A stretch of DNA of 35,861 nucleotides from Omnitrophica bacterium GWA2_41_15 (GCA_919901925.1 CAKKQA010000100.1:1-35861), one strand, 5' to 3'; positions 1 to 7,787 are shown, numbered from the stretch's first letter. Program-made: numbers and translations. Notes: generated from the letters alone by a model not told the origin.

Positions 1-224
1 AATAGCTTGTCTATCTTGTCCTTATCAAACCCCACCACAATCTGCCCGTCAATATCAATGACCGGAACACCCATCTGACCGGAGATATTAACCATTTTCT
101 CCAAGCCATCCTTGTCGGCTGAAACATCGATATTGGCATAAGCTATGCCTATCTGGCTTAAGTAACCTTTCACACGGATGCAATAAGGGCACGTTGGAGT
201 GGAGTAAACTGTGACATTGTGCAT
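1..224 (-). CDS. Glutaredoxin-like protein, C-terminus cut by window edge
   Basis: The reading frame opens at the ATG at 224, behind a good ribosome site (AGAGGTGGCT), and runs off the left edge. The visible 74 residues begin MHNVTVYSTPTCPYC, with the redox motif CPYC at residues 12-15. They continue to GVPVIDIDG, the conserved cis-proline segment of glutaredoxins and NrdH-type redoxins. The fold reduces disulfides with glutathione or thioredoxin reductase; which reductant is used here cannot be seen. The stand-alone size and the absence of other domains fit the YruB/NrdH-like subgroup. A flavodoxin gene lies immediately upstream, so a shared redox role is possible but is inference. Confidence 0.85.
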   Translation of the reverse strand, partial: MHNVTVYSTPTCPYCIRVKGYLSQIGIAYANIDVSADKDGLEKMVNISGQMGVPVIDIDGQIVVGFDKDKIDKL

Positions 225-246
225 AGCCACCTCTGTTTTAGGTTTT

Positions 247-322
247 AGGTCATAGCTGATAGCTCATAGGAAAAGAAAAAAGACTGTTTTTTGTTTTTCC
301 TATGACCTATGAGCTGCTACCT
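247..322. repeat. Palindromic repeat, family A (TCATAGG words)
   Basis: This is an inverted repeat whose arms are made of short words such as AGCTCATAGG and GGTCATAG around an A-rich then T-rich core. It lies between the flavodoxin and glutaredoxin genes and overlaps the last codons of the flavodoxin gene, whose stop TAG is formed by the word TCATAG. The T-rich arm could act as a terminator. Related copies are at 810-896 and 9487-9575. Confidence 0.8.
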
Positions 323-795
323 AACTCTATTTTCTTTACGAGCGCTGCTATCCTCTGGCCATATTTAAGGCATTGTTTTTTCGCCCGCTCGTCTGGCTGG
401 CCTATTGCCACAGGGCCGTAATGATCGCCACCATGATCTCCTTGAATAATCATACCATGAATGAGCATGGCGTTCAAGATTTCTAAAATCGTGGTTTCGT
501 TACCGCCGCCGATATTGGCGCTGGAGGCAAACGCCCCGCCAACCTTACCGTCTAATTTACCGTGAAATTTTACTGACTCGTCAAAAAGCTTCTTTATCTG
601 ATAAGCCATTGAACCGTAATAAACCGGCGAGCCGATTATAATCCCCTGATAATTCAACAGTTCATCTACTTTAACATCTTCCGAGCTTTTTAAAACAACC
701 TCCGCCTTTTCTTCTTTCAAGCCCTCAACTATAAATTCAGCCATTTGCTTAGTGTGGCCGCTTTGCGAATAGTAGATGACGATTATTTTAGACAT
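307..795 (-). CDS. Flavodoxin / WrbA-like FMN protein
   Basis: This 162-residue protein begins MSKIIVIYYSQSGHTKQMAE. The SQSGHT stretch (residues 10-15) is the FMN phosphate-binding loop of flavodoxins. GSPVYYGSM (about 56-64) and the GGGNET and GDHYGP segments (about 97-128) match the isoalloxazine loops of the WrbA/flavodoxin NAD(P)H:quinone oxidoreductase group. It probably carries electrons or reduces quinones in the cytoplasm. The start is supported by the ribosome site GCGGAGG eight bases upstream. Its last residues, GSSS, come from the adjoining family A repeat rather than from the conserved fold. At 162 residues it is shorter than typical WrbA (about 200), so a precise substrate cannot be assigned. 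Confidence 0.85.
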   Translation of the reverse strand: MSKIIVIYYSQSGHTKQMAEFIVEGLKEEKAEVVLKSSEDVKVDELLNYQGIIIGSPVYYGSMAYQIKKLFDESVKFHGKLDGKVGGAFASSANIGGGNETTILEILNAMLIHGMIIQGDHGGDHYGPVAIGQPDERAKKQCLKYGQRIAALVKKIELGSSS

Positions 796-809
796 AAAAA
801 CCTCCGCAT

Positions 810-896
810 TAGCTCATAGGTCATAGCTCTTAGATCATAGGAAAAACAAAAAATAGTTTTTTCTGCTTTTCCTATCAGCTATGACCTATGAGCTAT
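810..896. repeat. Palindromic repeat, family A
   Basis: This second copy of the TCATAGG-word inverted repeat fills the gap between pgeF and the flavodoxin gene. Left arm AGCTCATAGGTCATAGC and right arm GCTATGACCTATGAGCT pair across a core of A-tract then T-tract. Confidence 0.8.
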
Positions 897-908
897 TACC
901 TACACCAT

Positions 909-1631
909 TTATTCTATCAAAATTACCGACATCAACCTGCCCGCGCCCTTGCCTTCTTTGCGATATGAAAAGAAATCTTCGTTTTCACAAGACGTGCATA
1001 TTCCAGAATCCACGATATTTTCTTTTAGCAGGCCGGCTTTTATCAACTGCTTATAATTGGCGCCGATATTATCCAAGAATATTTTTCCTTTTCTATCTGT
1101 AACGTTTTGGGATAAATAATCCTTAAATTCTTTTCCGACCTCGTAACAACAAGAGCGTAAAGCCGGCCCTAAAGCGCAGATTAAGTCTTGCGGCAAAGTG
1201 GAAAAAACCCTCCTCATTGCAGAAATAGCCTCTAAAACAATATTCTCTTTAGTCCCGCGCCAACCAGCATGGACGACGCCCGCGGCTTTGCTTATAGGGT
1301 CATATAGGAAAACGGAAAGGCAATCCGCGGTCAACACAGCTAACGGCAATCCTTTTTCGCGCGTAATTATCGCGTCGTATCCTGCGATAGCGCTATCATA
1401 ACTAAAACTCCCCTTACCTTTATCTTCCAGAGAAGCTACAAATACCCTATTGCCGTGGGCCTGCTGTAAACAAACTAAATGTTCAAAATTTATGTTTAAC
1501 TTTTCAAGGAACAGTTTACGGTTTTCCTTAAACCCTGTATTATCCTGCGCTGATAAATTTAACCTACCGCGGCTAAAGGCGGCAAGACAGCCGTGTTTTT
1601 TGAAACTTTCAAAGACGTAACTGGTTTGCAT
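909..1631 (-). CDS. pgeF: Laccase-domain purine nucleoside phosphorylase, PgeF/YfiH family
   Basis: This 240-residue member of the YfiH/DUF152 family was once called polyphenol oxidase. Characterised members act as purine nucleoside phosphorylases or adenosine deaminases, or edit peptidoglycan precursors. Family motifs seen in order are QQAHGN, TADC, HAGWRG, GPALRSCCYEVG and FFSYRKEGK. The His and Cys of the TADC, HAGWRG and SCCYEVG segments form the zinc site. I place the start at the ATG at 1631; a TTG codon just upstream would add one residue. There is no clear ribosome site, because a family B repeat ends only five bases upstream. Confidence 0.88.
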   Translation of the reverse strand: MQTSYVFESFKKHGCLAAFSRGRLNLSAQDNTGFKENRKLFLEKLNINFEHLVCLQQAHGNRVFVASLEDKGKGSFSYDSAIAGYDAIITREKGLPLAVLTADCLSVFLYDPISKAAGVVHAGWRGTKENIVLEAISAMRRVFSTLPQDLICALGPALRSCCYEVGKEFKDYLSQNVTDRKGKIFLDNIGANYKQLIKAGLLKENIVDSGICTSCENEDFFSYRKEGKGAGRLMSVILIE

Positions 1632-1636
1632 CAATA

Positions 1637-1701
1637 GTTAGCCAGTTTACCAGTTAGCCAGTTTACCAGTTTTTAACTGGTTAACCGGCCAACTGGCCAA
1701 C
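1637..1701. repeat. Palindromic repeat, family B (GGTTAACTGG words), copy a
   Basis: This inverted repeat is built from CCAGTTAGCC, CCAGTTTACC and GGTTAACCGG words around AGTTTTTAACTGG. It fills the gap between the cyclophilin stop and the pgeF start. The same words occur at 21174-21254, at 24781-24848 and inside the giant gene at the right end. Confidence 0.85.
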
Positions 1702-1711
1702 AAGCAATATT

Positions 1712-2263
1712 TTACTTTTGTAAATACGCCTTGACTATTTTCTGCTCTAAAACAGGCCTATCCTGTCCACCGGTCTGACAGGCTTCTATCTTTTTCACCA
1801 CATCATAACCTTCCACGACTTCACCGAATATCGTATGCTTCATATTTAACCAGGGTGTAGGAATTGTGGTAATAAAAAACTGGCTGCCGTTGGTGCTTGG
1901 GCCCGCGTTAGCCATAGCCAATATCCCCGGCTTATTAAAGGTTACGCTTGTTGAAACCTCGTCTTCAAACGGTGCCCCCCATATAGACTCGCCTCCACTG
2001 CCTGTCCCTGTGGGATCTCCGCCCTGGATCATGAAATTCTTAATTACCCTGTGAAAAATCAACCCGTCGTAATAACCTTTTTCCGCCAATTTTGTAAAGT
2101 TTTCCACTGCTTTCGGCGCGGCATCCGGATACAATTTTAAGACGATCTTTCCCTGATTTGTCTCTAAAACCACTCTCTTTTCTTGTTGTGCCACGACAGC
2201 TCCTATAGACAAAAATGTTAATAAAAACATCACCCCTGACAATGATACAAACAGCTTTTTCAT
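1712..2263 (-). CDS. Secreted cyclophilin-type peptidyl-prolyl isomerase
   Basis: This 183-residue protein has an N-terminal signal peptide: MKK, a hydrophobic stretch from about residue 4 to 22, then a likely cut after AVVA. It therefore acts in the periplasm, where it would catalyse cis-trans isomerisation of X-Pro bonds during protein folding. The cyclophilin domain follows. The active-site run [18 protein letters not shown] contains the catalytic Arg, Phe and Gln, and SQFFITT and the Trp and His of [11 protein letters not shown] complete the pocket. The ribosome site GGGAGGCC precedes the ATG. The length is normal for the single-domain bacterial type. Confidence 0.93.
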   Translation of the reverse strand: MKKLFVSLSGVMFLLTFLSIGAVVAQQEKRVVLETNQGKIVLKLYPDAAPKAVENFTKLAEKGYYDGLIFHRVIKNFMIQGGDPTGTGSGGESIWGAPFEDEVSTSVTFNKPGILAMANAGPSTNGSQFFITTIPTPWLNMKHTIFGEVVEGYDVVKKIEACQTGGQDRPVLEQKIVKAYLQK

Positions 2264-2275
2264 TTCTGGCCTCCC

Positions 2276-2494
2276 TTACACTTTGATTTCAATTAGTTTA
2301 TTGCGCGACTTTTCTCCCTTAATTATCGATACCTGGTTTTTCCTGACGCCAAAATGTTCAGCCAACATTTCAACAACTGCCTCATTTGCCCTGTTATCTT
2401 CCGCGGGTTTAGTTACATGCACCCTTAACCCCGCTTCTGTTTCCTGTATGCGGTTTACCTTAGCCCGCGGTATAACCCTGACGTTTATTACCAT
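2276..2494 (-). CDS. YggU/DUF167 family protein
   Basis: This 72-residue protein starts MVINVRVIPRAKVNRIQ and contains EDNRANEAVVEMLAEHF and VSIIKGEKSRNKLIEI, the conserved core of the YggU (DUF167) family. Family members are small cytoplasmic proteins of unknown function. The stop lies 13 bases before the cyclophilin start, so the two are probably co-transcribed. The sequence upstream of the start is a GGGACAGG repeat, and no ribosome site is visible. Confidence 0.85.
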   Translation of the reverse strand: MVINVRVIPRAKVNRIQETEAGLRVHVTKPAEDNRANEAVVEMLAEHFGVRKNQVSIIKGEKSRNKLIEIKV

Positions 2495-2499
2495 TTTTT

Positions 2500-2613
2500 T
2501 AGGGACAGGCCCTAAATACGGTTGGGACCAGGTCCAAAACGCGGTTGATCCCGCCTTTGGCGGGGCGACGGTTAAATTGGACCTGTCCCCACGGTTAAAT
2601 TGGACCTGTCCCC
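2500..2613. repeat. GGGACAGGTCC-type repeat, family E
   Basis: The stretch contains AGGGACAGGCCCT, then GGGACCAGGTCC, and two tandem copies of ACGGTTAAATTGGACCTGTCCCC (2570-2613). A hairpin GATCCCGCCTTTGGCGGGG lies between them. Similar GGGACAGGTCC elements are common in the gaps of several uncultured phyla. Here the element overlaps the 3' end of rmuC, replacing its natural C-terminus and supplying its stop codon. Confidence 0.8.
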
Positions 2614-3567
2614 GATTTGTCCGGCAGAGCTGGAATTAGTTAATTTATCCTGGAACTTTTCCAGGCGCCTCTCGGCATCCTTGTATTTTTGGCCGGCGTT
2701 ATTGATGTGCGCTCCGACAAGGCGGAAATCCTCGGAAAACTTAGCTAAATCCTGCTGCAAACGGTTTAAATTCGCCAAGATTTCCTTGGCATTGCGTTCA
2801 ACCTCCATGCCTTTTAAACCCAGGCATATGACTTGCAAATAAGAATAGAAAGTATTCGGCGAAACAGGGACAACCCTTTTGCTAAGAGCATACGAAAGCA
2901 ATTCCTGTTTTATGGTTGCTTCATAATAGACATTTTCAGCCGGAATATACATAAGGGCAAAATCAAAAGTGCCTTCATCCGGAAGGATATATTTGTTGGA
3001 GATTTCGTTTATCCTATTCTTTACGTCGGAAATAAACCTTTTAGCATACGCGCTTTTTTCCTCGTCGGTAGATGCCGTTTGGAAAGCCTTAAAATTTTCC
3101 AGGGGAAACTTGGCATCCACAGGGACAATGTTTTTGCCAAGACGGATAATCGCGTCTACCGCGTCGCCTGATTTAAACTGATACTGAACCTGATAATGCT
3201 CTTTAGGCAGGACTTGCGCCAGCAGGTTTTCCAGCATTGTCTCGCCGATTTCACCCCGGAATTTCGGGGCGCGCAGAAGGTTCTGCAAGCCTGAAATATC
3301 CTTACTTATTTCTAAAATTTGGGTGTTGGTTGTTTCGAGTTTGCCGAGGGCATTCTGAACTGAACCGATTATATTAACTGTAGTGTCTAAGCGCGCGCCT
3401 ACGCCTCTGTGAGTCTCAGAAATAGCTTCAGACATCTCTTTGAGCCGCTCATTAAGCTGTCCGGTCACAGCATTCAGCTGCGAGTTAGTCTGAGAGGAAA
3501 TCTTAAAAAGCAGTACTGCCACTATCCCTATCCCGATTAAAAACAATAACGCTATTATCCAGATCAT
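2572..3567 (-). CDS. rmuC: RmuC family DNA recombination protein
   Basis: RmuC proteins are membrane-anchored, coiled-coil proteins with a nuclease-like domain that limit inversions at short repeats. Starting at the ATG at 3567, the protein has 331 residues. A membrane segment (about residues 2-21, IWIIALLFLIGIGIVAVLLF) is followed by a coiled coil (about 25-90). The RmuC domain then includes GEIGETMLENLLAQVLP, VPVDAKFPLENF, FALMYIPAENVYYEA and VVPVSPNTFYSYLQ. An upstream in-frame ATG at 3642 would add 25 residues read from the 3601-3658 repeat, so I reject it. The last dozen residues come from the family E repeat. The gene sits amid dense repeats, which may be coincidence. Confidence 0.88.
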   Translation of the reverse strand: MIWIIALLFLIGIGIVAVLLFKISSQTNSQLNAVTGQLNERLKEMSEAISETHRGVGARLDTTVNIIGSVQNALGKLETTNTQILEISKDISGLQNLLRAPKFRGEIGETMLENLLAQVLPKEHYQVQYQFKSGDAVDAIIRLGKNIVPVDAKFPLENFKAFQTASTDEEKSAYAKRFISDVKNRINEISNKYILPDEGTFDFALMYIPAENVYYEATIKQELLSYALSKRVVPVSPNTFYSYLQVICLGLKGMEVERNAKEILANLNRLQQDLAKFSEDFRLVGAHINNAGQKYKDAERRLEKFQDKLTNSSSAGQIGDRSNLTVGTGPI

Positions 3568-3600
3568 ATTAATGAATTTTAAATAAACAATAGATATCCC

Positions 3601-3658
3601 TGTAGGGGCGGACCTATGTGTCCGCCCTATGAGGGCAAACACATAGGTTTGCCCCTAC
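3601..3658. repeat. Twin-hairpin repeat, family D (CTATGT/ACATAG loops)
   Basis: Outer arms TGTAGGGGC and GCCCCTAC enclose two hairpins. The first is GGGCGGAC, loop CTATGT, GTCCGCCC; the second is GGGCAAAC, loop ACATAG, GTTTGCCC. The two loops are reverse complements. The element lies just upstream of rmuC and is the diverged-loop member of the family at 7727-7787, 13303-13359 and inside lpxB. Confidence 0.85.
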
Positions 3659-3706
3659 CAATCGTATACACGGTATCATATTTATTATATCACCGTTAAA
3701 ACAATT

Positions 3707-4447
3707 TCAAAGCGTATAATCGGTTTTAACCCGTTTGATTGAACGACAGATGTTCGTCCGGACATTAGGGCAGAATTTCTCCAAACGTTTGATGATTTTT
3801 GTTACCTCTTGACGCTTAGTCTTATCGGCATTCGGGCATTTACACATATGCGCCGGAAAATCTTGATGTTTGGCAAAGGCAATAATTTCTTTTTCTTCAA
3901 CATAAGCCAGCGGCCGGATAATCGTAAGCGCTCCTTTAAACAAAACCTGCTTCGGGTTCATCCCTGAAATCTCACCGTTAAAAAACATATTAAGCAGGAT
4001 AGTCTCGGCAATATCGTCTTTATGGTGGCCGAAAGCGACCTTGGTGCATTTTAACCTTGCCGCTGCCTCAAAAAGCGCTTTTCTCCTATTCCACGAACAC
4101 CAAAAACAGGTAATATCTTTGCGGGATTTACAATCTTTCAATATATTTATGCTGACGGCCTCATAATCAACGCCGCATTGTTTAAAATAATTCCCTAGTA
4201 TTTTTGGATGCACGCATTTATACCCCAAATCCACATGCACGGCTGTCAGGCTGTATTTGAGGGGGCTGAATTTCTGGCGGTACTGCAGGATTTTAAGCAG
4301 GCTTAATGAATCTTTCCCTCCGGAGACAGCAACGAGTATCTTGTCGCCATCCTCGAGCATTTGGTAATCAAAGAGCGCTTTTCCCACTTTCTTGGAAAAG
4401 AAAAATTCCTGGCGCTGGTTATTTTTTTCATCAATCTTCTTGGCCAT
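3707..4447 (-). CDS. ttcA: TtcA-like tRNA 2-thiolation enzyme (PP-loop)
   Basis: This 246-residue PP-loop ATPase has the ATP motif VAVSGGKDS at residues 39-47, with SGGKDS invariant. CFWC lies at 114-117, and a later cysteine pair is in HMCKCPNADKT. TtcA binds a 4Fe-4S cluster through this Cys-x-x-Cys plus a third cysteine and makes 2-thiocytidine at tRNA position 32. GHHKDDIAETILLNMFFNG is the conserved TtcA/TilS-type core. The start lies three bases after the prepilin peptidase stop, so the two are translated from one message. TtcA and related TtuA/Ncs6 enzymes share these motifs, so the exact tRNA target is inferred. Confidence 0.85.
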   Translation of the reverse strand: MAKKIDEKNNQRQEFFFSKKVGKALFDYQMLEDGDKILVAVSGGKDSLSLLKILQYRQKFSPLKYSLTAVHVDLGYKCVHPKILGNYFKQCGVDYEAVSINILKDCKSRKDITCFWCSWNRRKALFEAAARLKCTKVAFGHHKDDIAETILLNMFFNGEISGMNPKQVLFKGALTIIRPLAYVEEKEIIAFAKHQDFPAHMCKCPNADKTKRQEVTKIIKRLEKFCPNVRTNICRSIKRVKTDYTL

Positions 4448-4450
4448 TTT

Positions 4451-5269
4451 TTACCGGATGAGAAGTAAACGTATAATGGTGTCGCCGTAAATGAGCGCTA
4501 AAAGTGCGGCTATCGATAAGAATGGGCCATAAGGAATGAGGTGGCTCTTTTTCCGAAGCAGGACGTAAACCCCCACAGCCGCCCCTAAAAACGGGGCAAT
4601 GAAAAAGGTTAATATTGCCAATTTCCAACCAATGAAACTGCCGATCATTGCCAAAAGCTTAACATCCCCTCCGCCGATAGATTCAGTTTCTCCCTCAATG
4701 GATTCTTTCTTCATCAGCTTAAAAAACAAAAAATTACCCAACTGCCCGCTGGCATAAACCAAAAATCCTCCGATGATAACTCCGAAGAAAGAATCCACAA
4801 GCGGTATGCGGGGAAATTCTTTAATGATCGGCAAACTCTTTAACAGGGCGAAAATCAATCCTACGGCTATGCCGCCTAAAGAAATCTCATCCGGAATAAT
4901 CCGCCATTTGATATCTATAAAAGTCGAGACAATCAAGCCACAGATAAAGACATCAAGTATCAACGCGTCTAAACTAATGCCCCATCCGATATAAACAGCT
5001 AAGAAAGCCAATCCGGCCAATATTTCCACTAACGGATATTGAAAAGATATCTTGGCCTTACAAAAACGGCAGCGGCCGCCTAAAAACAAAAAAGCCAACA
5101 CAGGAATATTATCGTACCAAAAGATACTTTTCTTGCATGACGGGCAATATGAAGACGGGCTGATTATAGAATATTTTTCCTGCGGCATACGGAATATGCA
5201 GACATTGAGGAAGCTTCCGATGCATGAGCCAAAAATGAATATAAATATTTTAGTTATGACTTCTTGCAT
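4451..5269 (-). CDS. pilD: Type IV prepilin peptidase / N-methyltransferase
   Basis: This 272-residue integral membrane aspartyl protease cleaves and N-methylates type IV pilin or type II secretion pseudopilin precursors. The N-terminal zinc domain shows two Cys-x-x-Cys pairs (C42/C45 in YCPSCKK and C67/C70 in CRFCKA). The two catalytic aspartates lie in FIDIKWRIIPDEIS (about D119) and in GGGDVK (D202). Roughly seven to eight hydrophobic segments are seen. Its ATG overlaps the aroE stop in TAATG, indicating coupled translation. No pilin gene is present in the window, so its substrates are encoded elsewhere. Confidence 0.93.
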   Translation of the reverse strand: MQEVITKIFIFIFGSCIGSFLNVCIFRMPQEKYSIISPSSYCPSCKKSIFWYDNIPVLAFLFLGGRCRFCKAKISFQYPLVEILAGLAFLAVYIGWGISLDALILDVFICGLIVSTFIDIKWRIIPDEISLGGIAVGLIFALLKSLPIIKEFPRIPLVDSFFGVIIGGFLVYASGQLGNFLFFKLMKKESIEGETESIGGGDVKLLAMIGSFIGWKLAILTFFIAPFLGAAVGVYVLLRKKSHLIPYGPFLSIAALLALIYGDTIIRLLLIR

Positions 5270-6186
5270 TATTTTAAACCCCTTTCAAGCGCCTGGCGCA
5301 TAACTTCTACCGGCGCCCGCGCTCCAGTCCAAAGTTCAAACGCGTTCGCGCCTTGGAATAAGAGCATCCCCCTGCCGTCTTTAGCGGGGATACCTTTAAC
5401 TCGCGCATCTTTGATAAGCTGCGTCAAGCGGTTATATACCACATCGTAAACAGACAAACCGCCATGCAACAGGTTCTTATCAATAATTGCGCCGTCGGAT
5501 TCTTTCATCCCAACAGGCGAGGCATTAACCAACAAGTGGCATTCTTTTATTATTTGCGGAATATCTTTATCTAAAATAAATTCAAGTTTGCCGTCTACTT
5601 GAGGAAACTTTAAAAAATGCTCTTTTGCGGCTCCTGCTGCGCTTTCATTAGCATCGTAAACATATATTTTATCAACTTTAATGTTTCTCCAGCTTAAAGC
5701 CGCGATAACCGCCCTGCCGGCGCCGCCGCAGCCGATAACAAGAATACTCTTACCTTGAGCCTTGAAAACCAAATCCTCTTCCAAAGACCGGAGAAAACCG
5801 CTTGAGTCTGTATTCCAATACAAAAGCCGATTTCCTTCTCTCTTAACTGTGTTTACAGCACCGCTTAATTTCACATAGTATGCATCTTGTTGAATCAGCT
5901 CTCCTTGGACATAAGGAAACTTCTTCTCTAATATTTCTTTTGCATTAACTTTGTGAGGAATAGTGATATTAAAACCGGAAATATCTTTTGAACGCGCGGG
6001 ATTCCCTTGAGTATCCTTTACTACAATATCCTTAAGTAAAAAATTCTCCAGGTTATCTGGGGCTATCTCAAACAATCGATATTCGGCGTTGATATTGAGC
6101 TCGGCGAACGCCGCATTGTGCATTAACGGGGATAAACTATGTTTGACAGGATAACCAATGAGGCCATAGATTTGCGGATTTGGCAT
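5269..6186 (-). CDS. aroE: Shikimate dehydrogenase
   Basis: AroE reduces 3-dehydroshikimate to shikimate with NADPH in aromatic amino-acid synthesis. The 305-residue protein opens with YGLIGYPVKHSLSPLMHNAA, the shikimate-binding N-terminus. GFNITIPHK with the catalytic lysine follows, then a loop longer than usual before SGAVNTV. NTDSSGF, the Rossmann motif VIGCGGAGRA, NASPVGM and the C-terminal LLFQGANAFELWTG complete the family pattern. At 305 residues it is about 20-30 longer than most AroE; the excess lies in two inserts on either side of the IPHK motif. It lies 13 bases behind leuA and overlaps pilD by one base. Confidence 0.94.
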   Translation of the reverse strand: MPNPQIYGLIGYPVKHSLSPLMHNAAFAELNINAEYRLFEIAPDNLENFLLKDIVVKDTQGNPARSKDISGFNITIPHKVNAKEILEKKFPYVQGELIQQDAYYVKLSGAVNTVKREGNRLLYWNTDSSGFLRSLEEDLVFKAQGKSILVIGCGGAGRAVIAALSWRNIKVDKIYVYDANESAAGAAKEHFLKFPQVDGKLEFILDKDIPQIIKECHLLVNASPVGMKESDGAIIDKNLLHGGLSVYDVVYNRLTQLIKDARVKGIPAKDGRGMLLFQGANAFELWTGARAPVEVMRQALERGLK

Positions 6187-6199
6187 CTTTTGTTATTAC

Positions 6200-7702
6200 T
6201 TAAGATACAGCCTTATTCAATGCTTGTAAATACGCTTTTATAGAAGCCTCTACAATATCCGTCGAGGTAGCCCGGCCGGAGAAATCCTTGCCTTTAGCCT
6301 TTATACGCACGCTTACTTCGCCAAGCGCGTCTTCTCCCCGGGTCACTGACTGTATGCTGTAATCAAGAAGCTGGCATTTAATATGGATGATGTTTTCTAT
6401 CGCCTTGTAACAGGCATCGACCGGGCCATCGCCTGACGAAACCTTCCGGAAAACCTTGCCCTTCGCTTTCAGCGCTATCATTGCCTGTGGCGCGATAGAG
6501 CTTCCGGAAGATATTTCAAAGCCGTCAAGCGACCATACTTGCTGTACTGCCGCCTTGGATTTCTCCTCGATAATCGCCAAAAGATCATCGTCAAATATCT
6601 CTTTCTTTTTATCCGCGAGTATTTTAAATTCTGTAAAGGCCTTATCGATCCCGGCCTGGTTAAATTTATATCCTAGGTTTGCCAGCCTCTGGCTAAAAGC
6701 ATGCCTTCCTGAATGTTTGCCTAACACCAAACTTTCAGTTTTAAAGCCAACGTCTTCGGCACTGATGACTTCGTAAGTAGAGCGTTTCTTCAGGACCCCA
6801 TCCTGATGTATGCCTGACTCATGCCTGAAAGCATTCAAGCCCACAACCGCTTTGTTCGGCGGGACGAGGAAACCGGTATATTTACTTACCATCCGCGAGG
6901 CCTTATAAATTTCCCTGGTATTTATATTTGTGTTTAAGCCGAATATATCGGCGCGCACCTTCATTGCCATGACGATTTCTTCCATTGAGGCATTGCCCGC
7001 GCGCTCGCCTATGCCGTTAATAGTGCATTCTGCCTGGCGGGCTCCGTTTTTAATCGCGCTTAAAGAATTAGCCACAGCCAGCCCAAGGTCATTATGGCAA
7101 TGCACTGAAATAACCGCCTTATTGATATTCGGAACGTTTTCAATAATCGATTTTATCAGATCACCGTATTCTTTTGGTTCTGTCCAACCAACGGTATCCG
7201 GAATATTCACCGTTGTTGCCCCGGAATTTATTACCTCTTCCACCACACGGTAGAGGAATTCCCTTTCAGTGCGCGTGGCATCTTCCGGAGAAAATTCAAT
7301 ATCATCACAGAGATTACGGGCGTACTTAACCGATCGGACAGCCAAACGCAGGATTTCCTCTTCGGCTTTTTGAAGTTTATACTTCATATGAATCTTTGAA
7401 GTTGCCAAAAACACATGTATGCGCGGATGCTTTGCCGGTTTTGTGGCTTCATAGGCAGCGTCGATATCTTTAGGGATGGCGCGGGCAAGGCCACAGACGC
7501 AGGGCCGCTTAATCTTACGCGCCACCATTTCCACCGATTTAAAATCTCCGGGGCTTGATATAGGAAAGCCCGCTTCAATAACATCAACCCCGAGAGTCTC
7601 CAGCTCTCGAGCGATCTCCAGTTTCTGGTTTTGGTCCAAAGAAGCTCCGGGCGCCTGTTCTCCGTCGCGCAGTGTTGTGTCGAATATAATTATTTTATCC
7701 AT
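6200..7702 (-). CDS. leuA: 2-isopropylmalate synthase
   Basis: LeuA condenses acetyl-CoA with 2-oxoisovalerate, the first committed step to leucine. The 500-residue protein starts MDKIIIFDTTLRDGEQAPGA, the metal-binding TIM-barrel start of the family. SVHCHNDLGLAVANSL supplies metal-binding His residues, and GIGERAGNASMEE and ESGIHQDGVLK are further family motifs. The C-terminal leucine-sensing domain (about 370-500) is complete, with DGPVDACYKAI and GRATSTDIVEASIKAYL, so feedback by leucine is expected. I chose the ATG at 7702: an upstream in-frame start would add 18 residues read from the family D repeat at 7727-7787. Confidence 0.95.
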   Translation of the reverse strand: MDKIIIFDTTLRDGEQAPGASLDQNQKLEIARELETLGVDVIEAGFPISSPGDFKSVEMVARKIKRPCVCGLARAIPKDIDAAYEATKPAKHPRIHVFLATSKIHMKYKLQKAEEEILRLAVRSVKYARNLCDDIEFSPEDATRTEREFLYRVVEEVINSGATTVNIPDTVGWTEPKEYGDLIKSIIENVPNINKAVISVHCHNDLGLAVANSLSAIKNGARQAECTINGIGERAGNASMEEIVMAMKVRADIFGLNTNINTREIYKASRMVSKYTGFLVPPNKAVVGLNAFRHESGIHQDGVLKKRSTYEVISAEDVGFKTESLVLGKHSGRHAFSQRLANLGYKFNQAGIDKAFTEFKILADKKKEIFDDDLLAIIEEKSKAAVQQVWSLDGFEISSGSSIAPQAMIALKAKGKVFRKVSSGDGPVDACYKAIENIIHIKCQLLDYSIQSVTRGEDALGEVSVRIKAKGKDFSGRATSTDIVEASIKAYLQALNKAVS

Positions 7703-7726
7703 GGTTGAAATTATAATTACATGCCT

Positions 7727-7787
7727 TGTAGGGGCGCGATTTATCGCGCCCGCCAAACGAACGGGCTTGATAAATCAAGCCCCTACA
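7727..7787. repeat. Twin-hairpin repeat, family D (ATTTAT/ATAAAT loops)
   Basis: Outer arms TGTAGGGGC and GCCCCTACA enclose hairpin GGGCGCG-ATTTAT-CGCGCCC and hairpin GGGCTTG-ATAAAT-CAAGCCC. It lies in the ilvC-leuA gap, about 25 bases before the leuA start. Confidence 0.9.

Noticed and set aside
3568-3642. Earlier start for rmuC
   Set aside because: The added residues are read from the 3601-3658 repeat. The membrane anchor starts at the later ATG.
7703-7756. Earlier start for leuA
   Set aside because: The added residues (MAGAINRAPT...) are a reading of the family D repeat. MDKIIIFDTTLRDGEQ is the family start.
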